DNA of 64,000 nucleotides from Acanthosepion pharaonis (Eukaryota; Mollusca; Cephalopoda; Sepiida; Sepiidae). Where the stretch lies: positions 238,501-302,500 of the forward strand of contig CAHIKZ030002033.1 in NCBI GenBank assembly GCA_903632075.3, written 5' to 3'. The notes below the pieces were generated by a model, which had not been told where the DNA came from, searched no databases, and saw nothing but the letters and a program-made list of their open reading frames with translations. A program made the position numbers and the translations under genes. Shown piece by piece: positions 52,098 through 63,510 of this stretch (position 1 is the stretch's first letter; every line of letters starts with the position of its first letter).

Positions 52098-52702
52098 CTA
52101 TTAAACAATAGACATGAGTTAACGGTTTTCTGTCGACATCATCAGATTTATGGTTTGAATTATTAGCTAAGAACAAGCATACAATATAATAACTTTCATA
52201 ATCCATAGCCCAAATAAATAACCTACAAAAAAGATAACCCTTTATGAAGTCGTCAAAAAACAAACGTTACGGCAGTTTTTTATATGCACAAATCCCTTTC
52301 ATAACAAAATAAAATAAATCAAAAATAAATAAATCTCCATAGACATGCATACCAGACTAGGGTTAATACATCTTCCGATTCAATATTTAGACACCCCCAC
52401 CTTTCCCTGACTTGACATCCATGAAAGTAACTCTATATTGATACTTATTTTTAACACCCAACACACGCCTACCCAATTTAAACAATTCGCCCTAGCTATT
52501 ACCATGGAAATTTTGATTTCAATTATTAAAACGCGTAAATGTCAGAAATACGTTATTCCAAAAAAAATTTCGCTTGAAGATGGAACAGAGCTCACTTTAA
52601 CTCAATTTAATTCAAATAATTATATTGAAATTTTCGGCTCTTGTTTTGAAACATGAGACCTCTTATGTCGCGAGTTGGAATCATATTTTTAAATAAATAA
52701 TT

Positions 52703-52708
<6 letters not shown>
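52096..52708. other. Unassigned AT-rich sequence
   Basis: No gene recognised. The 72-codon frame at 52438-52656 has a varied composition but no domain I recognise. Confidence 0.35.

Positions 52709-52751
<43 letters not shown>
52709..52751. repeat. (TA)n microsatellite
   Basis: Uninterrupted TA tract. Confidence 0.95.
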
Positions 52752-52753
<2 letters not shown>

Positions 52754-53369
52754 AGTTTTTTTTAAAAAATTTTCTTGCGTCAACGGGTAGACGTAAATTA
52801 ATGAGAAATGTGAGCGTCTTTTAGCGTTGAGAAACATGTTGATGTGTAAATTTTTGCAAAAATCAGATAATTATTGGATTTTAATGAAAATTTTAGAAAG
52901 TCTTTAATTTTTTTCTTATCTGTGAGTCCACACTTAATTTTATGAAATTTCGATAAATTCATTTTTATAACTGTTTATATTTATATTATTAGAAACCCTT
53001 GGAAAATTTTAAGGATTTCTTTTTCTTCAACAGGATAAGCAAATTAACTCTGAGCCTTAAATGAAAAATACAACTGAGCTAAAACATTTAATTAGAAAAC
53101 TGTTTTAATTTATCTTATGGCCAAGATATACTATGGACACTATTGTTTTAAGAAAAAAATGTTTTCGATGAATGCTGAAAATTTCTTATTTTTTTTTATT
53201 TTAAATTTAAAATAATTAAGAAAGTTTTCAAATTTTGTATTAATTTGTAGCGGCTAGGTGATATTAAGGAAAATATATTTACCAATCATAAATAGAACAG
53301 CTTACTACAATTCAGTGACCGCCAGTATTTTCTTGTCTTCCCGAATCATGTTCTTTTCCACGTTAGTCT
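52752..53369. other. Unassigned, very AT-rich sequence
   Basis: No gene, RNA or repeat relative recognised. Confidence 0.4.
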
Positions 53370-53455
53370 TCTAATTATCTTCCACTCCAAGTAACCCCTT
53401 GCGTCTTAGTGGCATTATCGTCTTGCTTGGGGTGGAATGATTTAAAAAGAAATTA
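53370..53455 (+). mobile_element. LINE 3' UTR end, same family as 36535
   Basis: 'aagtaaccccttgcgtctta' 'gtggcattatcgtcttgctt' 'ggggtggaatgatttaaaaa' is the sense-strand 3' end of the LINE whose antisense ends lie at 11205, 18895 and 55495. This is the clearest copy of the last ~60 bases. Confidence 0.65.
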
Positions 53456-54434
53456 CACACGTGTTTTTAATTTTTTAAATTTTTTTTTATTTTAGCAATA
53501 AACTTTTGATTTACTAATGAAGAGCACATCCTGGTGAATGCGTACTTTTATCCGGAATACAGGTAGGCACTTCATGTTTCAACACTAATTCAGTTCTAAA
53601 GACACGTAGAAAGAATAAAATCTAGCATTTTTAATTTTTATTTCTTTGTGTGGATTGTATAGTCAGTGAAAACTGAAATAAAACTATGCTTTTAGCAAAT
53701 GTGTTCGTACACTAACTAAGCTTGAATTCTGACCAATGCTCGGGTTGTTTGATTTCTGTGCAAAAAAAATAGTACATAAGTTTCTTATTTTTGTGCTTGG
53801 TTCTAATAAATAGGAAATAATTTCAATGTTACTAAAATAGTACAATTATTCAATATAATATACAATGTATTTACTAACGATTTTTAATTTGCGGGGTTGC
53901 CCCATCTTATCAATGGACTTTACTTGTGTGTGTGTGTGTGTGTGTTTTCTCATTTGTGAGCTAAGTTCTTAATATAAAAATATATGAATAAAAATGCCTC
54001 GTTTTGAATTGACTTATTTTGAAAGTTCTTTGGGTTCACTCACATCATATCAACAGGGATAGCCTCGAGTTCACAGGAATAAAAACGTAGAAAGAAATAA
54101 CACTAAAATTAAAAACCTAATCTTATTTATTTGCGTGTGTAAAATTTTATATAAAATTTTAGTTGTATTGTAAGTTTGCATGTAATAAAGGAAGTTATCT
54201 CGTCTTATGACAATCGAGCTGACGAGGAGAGGAAATAGACGTCTTGACTCTTTAAAGGTTGATATCGAAGAGAGTCGGGCCTCTTTTTTTTTTTTTTAGG
54301 CGCGTTTCTCAGCCAGGAAAGTTTTCCGTTGCATGCTGGGAGAACTTTTATTTTTTGGTTTTATTTATTTTATTTCAAAGTTTTAATGTTTATTTTATTT
54401 ATATTATTATTTTATATTTTTATTTAATGACCCT
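53456..54434. other. Unassigned sequence with (TG)n
   Basis: TG tract at 53925-53944. Nothing else recognised. Confidence 0.4.
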
Positions 54435-54469
54435 ACACTTCTCAACATCATCCGTTACAAATCCTAGAT

Positions 54470-54830
54470 CTTTTCATTTGCTTAAACCAGTGACGTCAGT
54501 GTGTACAGTTGCTTATTAAAAAATAAAATTAAATTATTTTTATTTAATAAGCAACTTTGGTTTTGACATGTGCTCGGTTGCTTATTTTCCGCGCAAATTT
54601 TGAGTCCAAGTTGCTTAAATGATTGTATCTATTTTTTATGCTTGTCGAATAAGACATTTCAATGTAGCTAGACTAATAGAATTATCACAATTCTTTACAG
54701 TATATATAAAAAATGTAGTTAGCAACTTTATCTTTCCTTTCTCCCCATTGCTTAAACCACACTGACGTCAGTAGTGAGTTTGCTTAAGATTTAGTGAATT
54801 TAATAATTTACAGTTGCTTTTTAAAAAGGA
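54470..54830. promoter_or_regulatory. Cluster of GTTGCTTA words with two TGACGTCA sites
   Basis: The octamer GTTGCTTA, its inverse or one-base variants occur about nine times in 360 bp (e.g. near 54476, 54510, 54547, 54573, 54609, 54719, 54749, 54778, 54812). Two perfect TGACGTCA palindromes, the consensus of CREB/ATF-type sites, lie at 54491-54498 and 54763-54770, each about 6 bases after 'gcttaaacca'. A 14-bp inverted repeat (AGTTGCTTATTAAA, 54507-54520 and 54543-54556) lies between them. It may be a regulatory cluster or a decayed tandem repeat. No gene is visible beside it. Confidence 0.4.
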
Positions 54831-55492
54831 AGATCGTTTATAAGACTTTGGATTCTTTGACAACTTCTACTTTAGTTGTTCGTAAAAGCTATACTTTTTT
54901 TTTTCCTACAAAAATATTTAAGATAAAGGGTTACGAATTTGAATTGTAACATTATCTTTGCTCTAAATACGGAAACGACAAATATGACACGTACCATTCA
55001 CATGCCTAGATTTTTTTCTTGTCAATAGGTTGTTTAAAGCTAACATGTCGCTTTGACGTCTCCATTTCAGCTTTGAATTTGATTCAAGCAGATCAATGAA
55101 CCTTTTCATAAAACTACAATGTTATCAGGCAAATAATACTTCATTTTTTTTTTCTTCAGGCCTCTGTCACATAGTCAAGTTTACAGTCTTGTGTAATTTA
55201 AGGATTTTAAAATATATTTAACCAGAGTCTTTAACTAGTGCTTTAATATCATTCTTTTATGGAAACAAAAGATAAATAATTCTGGTGTAAATGGATGCCA
55301 TATTGTCCATATTGTCGGGTTTCCAGGTCACGTTTTCATTGTAAGTTTGAGATGATATACCAAGATATTCATTGAATTATTATTTAAATAAGACGCTGTC
55401 ATACAGAAAGGATTACATATTTAGATTATACAGGACGCATATTTGAAATTGTGTATATTAGAAATGAAGAAAAATATCAACCGTTTACTTTT
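54831..55492. other. Unassigned sequence
   Basis: No gene or repeat relative recognised. Confidence 0.4.
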
Positions 55493-55494
55493 TA

Positions 55495-55872
55495 AATCAT
55501 TTCACCCCAAAGCAAAACAATATAAACTTCCAAGACGCAACGTGTTACAGAGTCTGAAAGAATATAAGGAAAAAAAAAATTATCAAGGATAGAGAACAAT
55601 GAATTAAGGAATCAGTAAGAGTTCCACGTGCAAGAAAAGGAACTTATTGTTACATCTAGCAATTTCAACTGTAATTCTTCTTTGGATTTTATCCAGAAAC
55701 TAGAAATACGTAGCAGAAGCACCAGACCAGATGTGACAGCAATATCAAATGTATGGACGGATTGTAGACTTATAAATGTGAAAGATTCTGGCGGGAAAAA
55801 TACATGAACCAACTTTTCGAGCAGCAGACTTAGCAGTTTAGGACTTAATGATTTTAAGCCTTTTCTTTCCAA
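55495..55872 (-). mobile_element. LINE ORF2 end and 3' UTR relic, same family as 11205
   Basis: The antisense 3' end begins 'aatcatttcaccccaaagc' (from 55497). Upstream on the minus strand 'SGLVLLLRISSFWIKSKE' (about 55690-55740) parallels SGLVLLLYISRFLIKFKE in the 42.4 kb copy. The two copies therefore share a position in ORF2, but internal sequence is missing here. Confidence 0.65.
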
Positions 55873-55951
55873 TTAATCGATGGAAATAAAAATACGTGGA
55901 TGAAAAGTTTAATTTAAATAGAAGATCTAATGTAACAGTTTTACACACACA

Positions 55952-55988
<37 letters not shown>

Positions 55989-56690
55989 TCGATTTTCTCT
56001 TAAATCCGTTTCGTTTCTTAAGCACGGTGTCTTGTGATTAATAGATAAATTACCTTACTGTCTCGACATAAACATTACCATAGCCGCGATAAGGTAATAC
56101 TTTGCTCATAGAATATATATATATATATATATTTCTCTCTCTCGTTTGAGAGAACGTTTTTATCTACATATTTACAGAATTTGAATGCAACAATTGTTTG
56201 TTCAAACAGCAAATTATATATTCATGAGCAGATACAAAAAGGGAGTAAATTTGATGTTTGAATCTGTTGTACAGTGATGCTGATAACACCTGAACGGCGA
56301 GCAAAAACGGAAATCTGGAATAAATTTCGTGACATTGGCGCCAACTAGTAAAGTAACTTGCATTTTTGCGCCTCTAACCAGACTGTCAAGTGATGCATTT
56401 CTTGATCTTTAATATAAGCATGAATTATAGCCCAGTTAATTCAGATAATTGTCTGTAATGTTACATATGTTTCGATAAGTATCTTTTTTTTTCATGCATC
56501 TGACACATTCGCGGCAAGTTACCGAATGCGGCAGATACTCAAAGGTCAAAGGGCACATCATTGACGAAAACGAGGTAACCTGTACGAAGACGATCAATAC
56601 ATTTTTGTAAAAAAAAAAAAAAAAAAATTACCTTCTGTCTATATTTCTGAGATGAGATATTGTAACCATTTACACTGTCATCTTTCTCAA
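55873..56690. other. Unassigned sequence with two TA tracts
   Basis: (CA)n(TA)n at 55945-55985, (TA)n with CT at 56111-56147, poly-A at about 56610-56627. No gene recognised. Confidence 0.5.
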
Positions 56691-56691
56691 C

Positions 56692-56730
56692 GTTTCGGCA
56701 GTTTTTTGCTCCGGTCTTCTTCAGCTGAGA
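56692..56730 (+). repeat. Motif-K repeat fragment
   Basis: 'aacgtttcggcagttttttg' followed by 'ctccggtcttcttcagctga' matches the pattern at 6656 and 47066. Confidence 0.45.
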
Positions 56731-57291
56731 TTCATTTGGCCCAGTGGATAAAGTCGTTGGTTTAAGTAATCCAGTGATTTGATCCAAAGAGTTGACTTCA
56801 ATACTTGGCCACATCAGAGATGACTTACTAAAGGAAAATAAATGAATCTGAGATATCCAGAAAAGGCATGGCACATGGAAATAAAACAATGTACCGCGGT
56901 GGATAAAATAAAGCATTCAGTTTGAAATTTGGAATGTAGAGCGGCCGAAGCGTTGTGAATATGACAAAGATGAGGACAACAGTCCGAACAATGTAAATAC
57001 TGTAAAAAAAAAAAAAGCATGATGCAGAGAAAATCTGATTTTCTTCTATTTTTTTATATTTAATGATAGAGATGTGTACAAAATGAATTAAGTGACAAGT
57101 TAATCTACGAGAGTGTATGCTAATTGTGTGACTAATATTGAAAATCTAATCTTAGTGTTGCTGATTTAATCTCTCCAATGTTACAATCCAGGAATTTTTC
57201 CGCATGAGGGCAGTTTTGGAAGTTCAATGTTATTGATAATGATTAGGCTAGATGTTGCTATTGTTTTTGTTTTTTTTTAACCGCTAAATCT
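56731..57291. other. Unassigned sequence
   Basis: The 125-codon minus frame at 56539-56916 runs across unassigned sequence and motif K and shows no domain. Nothing else recognised. Confidence 0.4.
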
Positions 57292-58833
57292 AAGTGATAT
57301 GTAGGGCAAAATTATCATCAAGTGATATGTAGGGCAAAATTATCATCAAGTGATATGTAGGGCAAAATTATCATCAAGTGATATGTAGGGCAAAATTATC
57401 ATCAAGTGATATGTAGGGCAAAATTATCATCAAGTGATATGTAGGGCAAAATTATCATCAAGTGATATGTAGGGCAAAATTATCATCAAGTGATATGTAG
57501 GGCAAAATTATCATCAAGTGATATGTAGGGCAAAATTATCATTATGATATGTAGGCAAAATTATCATCAAGTGATATGTAGGGCAAAATTATCATCAAGT
57601 GATATGTAGGGCAAAATTATCATCAAGGATATGTAGGGCAAAATTATCATCAAGTGATATGTAGGGCAAAATTATCATCAAGTGATATGTAGGGCAAAAT
57701 TATCATCAAGTGATATGTAGGGCAAAATTATCATCAAGTGATATGTAGGGCAAAATTATCATCAAGTGATATGTAAGGGCAAAAATTATCATCATATGAT
57801 ATGTAGGGCAAAATTATCATCAAGTGATATGTAGGGCAAAATTATCATCAATGATATGTAGGGCAAAATTATCATCAAGTGATATGTAGGGCAAAATTAT
57901 CATCAAGTGATATGTGGGGCAAAATTATCATCAAGTGATATGTAGGGCAAAATTATCATCAAGTGATATGTAGGGCAAAATTATCATCAAAGGATATGTA
58001 GGGCAAAATTATCATCAAGTGATATATAGGGCAAAATTATCATCAAGTGATATGTAGGGCAAAATTATCATCAAGTGATATGTAGGCAAAATTATCATCA
58101 AGTGATATGTAGGCAAAATTATCATCAAGTGATATGTAGGGCAAAATTATCATCAAGTGATATGTAGGGCAAAATTATCATCAAGTGATATGTAGGGCAA
58201 AATTATCATCAAGTGATATGTAGGGCAAAATTATCATCAAGTGATATGTAGGGCAAAATTATCATCAAGTGATATGTAGGGCAAAATTATCATCAAGTGA
58301 TATGTAGGGCAAAATTATCATCAAGTGATATGTAGGGCAAAATTATCATCAAGTGATATGTAGGGCAAAATTATCATCAAGTGATATGTAGGGCAAAATT
58401 ATCATCAAGTGATATGTAGGGCAAAATTATCATCAAGTGATATGTAGGGCAAAATTATCATCAAGTGATATGTAGGGCAAAATTATCATCAAGTGATATG
58501 TAGGGCAAAATTATCATCAAGTGATATGTAGGGCAAAATTATCATCAAGTGATATGGGCAAAATTATCATCAAGTGATATGTAGGGCAAAATTATCATCA
58601 AGTGATATGTAGGGCAAAATTATCATCAAGGATATGTAAAAAATTATCATCAAGTGATATGTAGGGCAAAATTATCATCAAGTGATATGTAGGCAAAATT
58701 ATCATCAAGTGATATGTAGGGCAAAAATTATCATCAAGTGATATGTAGGGCAAAATTATCATCAAGTGATATGTAGGGCAAAATTATCATCAAGTGATAT
58801 GTAGGCAAAAAAAATTAGGGCAAAATTATCATC
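57292..58833. repeat. 28-bp satellite array, about 54 units
   Basis: The unit is AAGTGATATGTAGGGCAAAA plus 'ttatcatc'. Most units are identical; a minority have 1-2 base deletions ('gtaggcaaaa', 'atcaaggatatg') or single changes. Homogeneity this high suggests recent amplification. No open frame persists. The last units are irregular ('gtaggcaaaaaaaattaggg'). Confidence 0.97.
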
Positions 58834-59264
58834 ATTATTTACTTGTCTAGGGTCGTATGTAGGGCAAAATTATCATCATTGTTACTTGTCTGGGGTCGTA
58901 TGTAGGGCAAAATTATCATCATTGTTACTTGTCTGGGGTCGTATGTAGGGCAAAATTATCATCATTGTTACTTGTCTGGGGTCGTATGTAGGGCAAAATT
59001 ATCATCATTGTTACTTGTCTGGGGTCGTATGTAGGGCAAAATTATCATCATTGTTACTTGTCTGGGGTCGTATGTAGGGCAAAATTATCATCATTGTTAC
59101 TTGTCTGGGGTCGTATGTAGGGCAAAATTATCATCATTGTTACTTGTCTGGGGTCGTATGTAGGGCAAAATTATCATCATTGTTACTTGTCTGGGGTCGT
59201 ATGTAGGGCAAAATTATCATCATTGTTACTTGTCTGGGGTCGTATGTAGGGCAAAATTATCATC
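58834..59264. repeat. 43-bp satellite array, 10 units, sharing the 28-bp core
   Basis: The unit consists of the same core (ATGTAGGGCAAAATTATCAT) plus a different spacer, 'tgttacttgtctggggtcgt', in place of 'caagtgat'. The first unit has 'attatttacttgtctagggt' and looks transitional; the other nine are near identical. After the tenth unit the array returns to 'caagtgata' and stops near 59275. Confidence 0.97.
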
Positions 59265-59421
59265 AAGTGATATAAGTCACAAACGAAGGTTCTAGGGTTC
59301 GAATATTAATTTTTTTTTATCTTGATGATTTATAGATAAAATCGTAAGTGTAGAGAAAAGCATAAAATTTGAGTTAAATTCCGATCGCCAGGCTAAAAGA
59401 CTTTTCTACCCGTGCTTAGCA

Positions 59422-59811
59422 CTATATGACACATTTTGATAAACACTTTCTTTCTTTTTTATGTGCCATGTCCTTTTCAGGATGTTGGGCGATCATGGCT
59501 CTCAACCTCCCTCTATCCCTTGCCGCTCTCAACAAGTTCCGTCCCTCTGTCACCTTCCCATTACCACGTTTTGCCATCCACTTGCTTAAACCCGCTAGGT
59601 ATGCCATGCGTTGTTTTCCCTTGTCTCTCTTTCCCTCTATTCGACCCATGAGTATCAGATTCTCCAGGCCTCCCTTCCTCATTATGTGTCCTAGGAACTT
59701 CAGCTGCCTCTTTCTGATGTTAAGTATATGCCCCCTCCTTGTTTGCATCCTCTCCAAGACCTCACCGTTGCTTACATGCTCGGTCCTTAGCATTCTTCTG
59801 TAGAACCGCAT
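59422..59811 (-). mobile_element. LINE ORF2 C-terminal fragment, longest open copy
   Basis: An uninterrupted 129-codon minus-strand frame carries the C-terminal region of a non-LTR retrotransposon ORF2: RRMLRTEHVSNGEVLERM, KRQLKFLGHIMRKGGLENL, GKRDKGKQRMAYL, LSKWMAKRGNGKV and a decayed version of the 'KDR..WRAMIA...HGT' end. The reverse transcriptase core is absent, so it is a fragment and not functional. The frame stops at 59422; LINE similarity fades near 59445. It is the reference copy for relics at 2990, 5020, 19318, 24062, 37676, 50375, 60530 and 61850. Confidence 0.8.
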
Positions 59812-59814
59812 CTC

Positions 59815-60529
59815 CGTCTTTGATAAACTATTGCCAGAGTTTAAATTGTCCTTCTTTCAATAATTATTTGAATTGATCTTATCTTTATTTTCAATACGAT
59901 ATTTCAAACTTTCCAATTTTCATGCATATGATATATTCATTAGTAAATCTGTTCAGACTTTAGTTGGAACAATTCAAAGATTTAAAAAATAATAAAATTA
60001 TTAAAAAAATAAAAATTATTAACCGATATTGTGTAAATCTGAAGAACGCATTGGTTAAGATGCTTCTCCGAATAATGAAAAAAAAACAAAAAACTAACGA
60101 AATGCTTCCTAATCTTGATCTAGTAAAACCTTGTTAGTCTCTAAAATTAGTATTTATTGCTGGGTAAAAAGGAAAACTCTAAGACTGAATGACCATTATA
60201 TAGGAGTCAATGTACCATAAAGGCTAATTCATTAAACTTACCACTTTACTCGTTAAAGTATTCTACTTTGACATGTTTAAGACTTCGACAGGAGAGGGGG
60301 AAGCAGATTATTTTTATAAATTCCATCTCGAATAACTTAAACATCGGACAGACGAACTAGAAATAAGATAAACAGAAGTCTTGGCAAATTTTCTCGTTTG
60401 ATAAGTACAGAATAATTCAAATATTGACTTGAAGAAGGAAAGGGCGTCATTGATTATTATTTTTTTAAGTCTTGGCGACAGGAGGCCATTTGATTGGATA
60501 AATTTTGGCTCCAACTATCGAAAGGATAA
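59815..60529. other. Unassigned AT-rich sequence
   Basis: No gene or repeat relative recognised. Confidence 0.4.
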
Positions 60530-60830
60530 CCTATCTTTTGTGTGATAGTGAATGCTGGATAATTTCTTCACTGATGAAAAAGAACTGAAACGACAGACAT
60601 GAGGTCCTACCGACGAATGTTACGAATAACATGAACAGAACATGTGATCAATGAGGAAGTTTTATGGACAAAAAGAACTACAAGGAAAGAGAGTAAAAGG
60701 TTTGGAGTATTTAAAGCTCGCAAAACATACCGAAGGCAAGCGAAGCAAGTGGGGGTAGCGAAAAAATTATTAAATTTGTGTCCGATTCCCAGAGAGACAA
60801 AGAGGAATAGTAAAGAGTTAACATGAGCTA
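60530..60830 (+). mobile_element. LINE ORF2 C-terminal relic
   Basis: Text such as SECWIISSLMKK and, in other frames, 'YRRMLRIT.TEHVINEEVL' matches the region just upstream of and into the 59422 LINE fragment. The downstream half is strongly decayed. Plus strand, opposite to its neighbour. Confidence 0.65.
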
Positions 60831-60889
60831 AAAAAAAAAAAATTAGTCGATATACTGCTTACATTACTGCAAATGGAAAATCAAATACA

Positions 60890-60945
60890 AGGTCTATTCA
60901 TGATGTCGGTGATCATGGCTTTCGACAACTTCCTAGTTTTTTCTT
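60890..60945 (-). mobile_element. Small LINE fragment
   Basis: 'gtcggtgatcatggctttcg' 'acaacttcctag' is the antisense of the 'KL.KAMITD' end of the same LINE family. Confidence 0.45.
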
Positions 60946-61078
60946 AGTGGGTCATAATAAATGAGATCTTAGATTTTATTTCATGTCACCAATTTAACTT
61001 TGGATGTAAAACCAAAACATTTTCACGAATTGCCTGCAGATTTTCTCTTTTCTATTTGTTTTTTTATTTATTAAAACT

Positions 61079-61300
61079 CCTGGGTATGACGATAAACTGC
61101 ATCCGATAGCAAGGCCTATGATTTGGAGATTGGAGTTATTGAGGAGCATTGCTCTCGTTTCTAGGTTCGCCCTAACCCGGGGTGGTAGCACCTGTTCCCA
61201 GCTATAGACAAATACGAACGTATAAAAATACCAGCAATCTATTTGTATATGAAGTTACCAATTTATAGTAAAATTACCAACAATACATTTTTAAAGCAAA
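61079..61300 (+). mobile_element. SINE-A family copy, head portion
   Basis: 'cctgggtatgacgataaact' 'gcatccgatagcaaggcc' and 'ggtggtagcacctgttccca' 'gctatagacaaata', then 'accagcaatctatttg' and 'accaacaatacattttt'. The tail is missing on this side. Confidence 0.65.
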
Positions 61301-61439
61301 CTAAGCAATGCATTTTATCTGTATTTGAATGCATATAATTGCGTTTAAAACCTTTTAGATTTCGGCCATTTGTCGCTGAACAAAATCAACCAACTATTTA
61401 TTAAAACGATCAGGTTGACAAAAGAACAAACAAGCTTAG

Positions 61440-61577
61440 TTTGTTTTTTACGGCTTATCAACCTCAATGGATACCGACAATATTTTTATTGATGGTAATA
61501 TTTATTGATTTTATCTTTTCAAAAGATTTATTGCTGGTAATAAAACCTATTTTTACACTTTCACTGTTTTGACCCCC
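61440..61577 (-). mobile_element. SINE-A family copy, tail portion, inverted
   Basis: Antisense tail 'ttttttacggcttatcaacc' 'tcaatgg' then 'tttattgctggtaataaaac' 'ctatttttacactttcactg'. Together with 61079-61300 it makes a head-to-head inverted pair separated by about 140 bp. Confidence 0.65.
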
Positions 61578-61645
61578 TAAACAAGCTTTTCTGGTTTCGG
61601 GACTGGCGTATCATTAATAGTTTCAAAATGAAATGCAGATTGAGA

Positions 61646-61669
61646 TATATATATATATATATATATATA
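61646..61669. repeat. (TA)n microsatellite
   Basis: Short TA tract. Confidence 0.95.
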
Positions 61670-61849
61670 AGTGATAACACATCCACAAGAAATTTGTAGA
61701 AGAGAACCAAAACAAGAAATAAAAAATGTGTTGGAAGCCGAGTAGGGGACTGAGCAATGGAAAAAATACATCGGTAACATTAGAATGTTTAAGCCACATG
61801 TCGTGATACGCATTAAAATGTTCACAGATGGATGAAGATTTTCTTTTCT

Positions 61850-62460
61850 TTTTATGTGTTATGTCTTTTTAAGACGTAGGCGATCATGGCTTTCCATCTC
61901 CCTTCTATCTCTTGCAGCTCTCAACAAGTTCCTTCCCTCCACCCCCCCAGACCACGTTCTTACACCCACTTGTTTAAGCCCGTTAGGTATGTCATGCTTT
62001 ATTTTTCCTTGTCTCTCTTTCCTTCTTTTCAACCCGTAAGTATCAGATTCTCCAGGCCCTCCTTCCTCATTATGTGTCCCAGAAACTTCAGCTGCCTCTT
62101 CCTGATGTTAAGTATAAGCCTCCTTGTTTGCACCTTCTCTAAGTCTTCATCTTTGCTCACACACTCGGTCCATGATATCCTCAGCATCCTTCTGTAGAAC
62201 TACATCTCCGTCGCCTCGAGTCTCTTCTTCATCTTTGAGGAAATCGTCCAACATTCGCTGCTGTAAAGAAAGACAGTTGCTACATAATAGTTCAGTATTC
62301 TTTTTTCTTTGTTGCCCAATAAATCCTGTTTCGCAATACTCTGCCCAGCTTTTGGAATGCGTCCTTGGCCATCCCAATACGGCTTTCAGTATCGCGCTTA
62401 CCGTCCTTTGTCAAAACGCTTCCCAGGTATTTAAACTTCCGTTTCTATACTGTCAGAAAT
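61850..62460 (-). mobile_element. LINE ORF2 C-terminal relic, long
   Basis: The minus strand covers the same C-terminal motifs as 59422 in broken frames and extends further upstream. Near 62300-62400 it reads 'GWPRTHSKSWAEYCETGF', a frame-shifted 'GMAKDAFQKLG.VLRN', the region before 'LLYGSE.WTIS'. Plus-strand frames 61854-62039, 61886-62197 and 62124-62474 are shadows. Confidence 0.7.
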
Positions 62461-62917
62461 TGTCTAAGTCCTGAGAAGCGGGGTGGGTGGGCGCTAAAGG
62501 AAAGAGATGGCTAACAGCAATGACGAGAGCCGAAAGAAAATATATAGTCATGCTGAAGAGGAAATGTTGCTAACAGTTTTTTTTTAAACGCAGACCCGTT
62601 TGGTCAAATAGTGTATCTGCTCGAATCGCTATTCTACAACAGTGACCAAACATAGCAAATCTGACACAAAGAAGTTTCCAAGCAAGCCTGTATCTATTTT
62701 TTTTTTTAATTTTTTTATTATATATAACTCTATAAATGTATGGTAATCAAACTGCCAGAACGCAGCGCTGAGCAGTCGGTGGGAATTGAAAACAGTCGAC
62801 AAGTTAACTTGATCTTTTAGTAGCTCTATCGATAGAGGAATATAGGTAGGCTTTTCGAATTAAGAGGGATGTGAATACGAGTCTCATGGGCAGCTTAGTC
62901 GTGATGTAAGATTATCA
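62461..62917. other. Unassigned sequence
   Basis: No gene or repeat relative recognised. Confidence 0.4.
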
Positions 62918-63172
62918 TAAAGACTGAAAAATAAAATTGACAAAGATTATTGTTTAAGGTTGACAGACACGCATGTCTTAATTAGTTTTTTGTTTTATTC
63001 TTTTTTACGAATTGGCATTGTTTTCAATCGTTATGAGTCTATCGAGTAAAAATAAAGAAAAATGTGTGCAAGACAATAAGAAACACTACCTGCCAAAAAA
63101 AAAAAAGTGAAGTTTTGTTGAAATCGGTTGAAAAATGTAGGAAATCCGATCCCATATATAAGCGAACAGACT
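62918..63172 (+). mobile_element. Interspersed repeat H, copy 3
   Basis: 'tcataaagactgaaaaataa', 'gacacgcatgtcttaatta', 'gtgtgcaagacaata.gaaacactacctgcc' and 'ttgttgaaatcggttgaaaa' in the order of the 21781 copy. It lacks the GC-rich start box and ends before the AC tract. Confidence 0.7.
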
Positions 63173-63414
63173 GACTGTCGAAATAGGTTCGATGAAAAAG
63201 TAAAATAAAGAGGATCATACTAAAAGGCAAACTATTTTAGTTTTATTTTATTATTATTCTTATTTTCAATCCACGTTTGTTAGATAATTAGGTTAGCCAA
63301 TTGAGAACTCGAAAAGGAAAAAAAATGCAAACTTTCTATAAAGATTGCGTGGTTAAACAAAAAACACAAATAAAACCTTCATTCTCGAAATATTATTTGA
63401 ATATTTTTCTTAAT

Positions 63415-63510
63415 CTTTGACCCTTATGCGAGGCAATAAAAAACCATGTATACGCAAAGGGGGCACTGACAGTGAAAGAAACAGAAAACGTTACTGAGGA
63501 GAAAAAAAAA
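63415..63510 (-). mobile_element. Possible LINE 3' UTR relic
   Basis: 'ttatgcgaggcaataaaaaac' (shortened here), 'gggcactgacagtgaaaga' and 'cgttactgaggaga' resemble the antisense 3' UTR at 11210-11300 and 20625-20680. Confidence 0.4.

Noticed and set aside
56735..56775. tRNA-like A-box word (GGCCCAGTGGATAAAG)
   Set aside because: No B box follows at the right distance and no acceptor pairing is visible.
57292..59275. CRISPR-like array (constant core, alternating spacer)
   Set aside because: The spacers are identical within each block, the host is eukaryotic, and no cas gene is present. This is a satellite.
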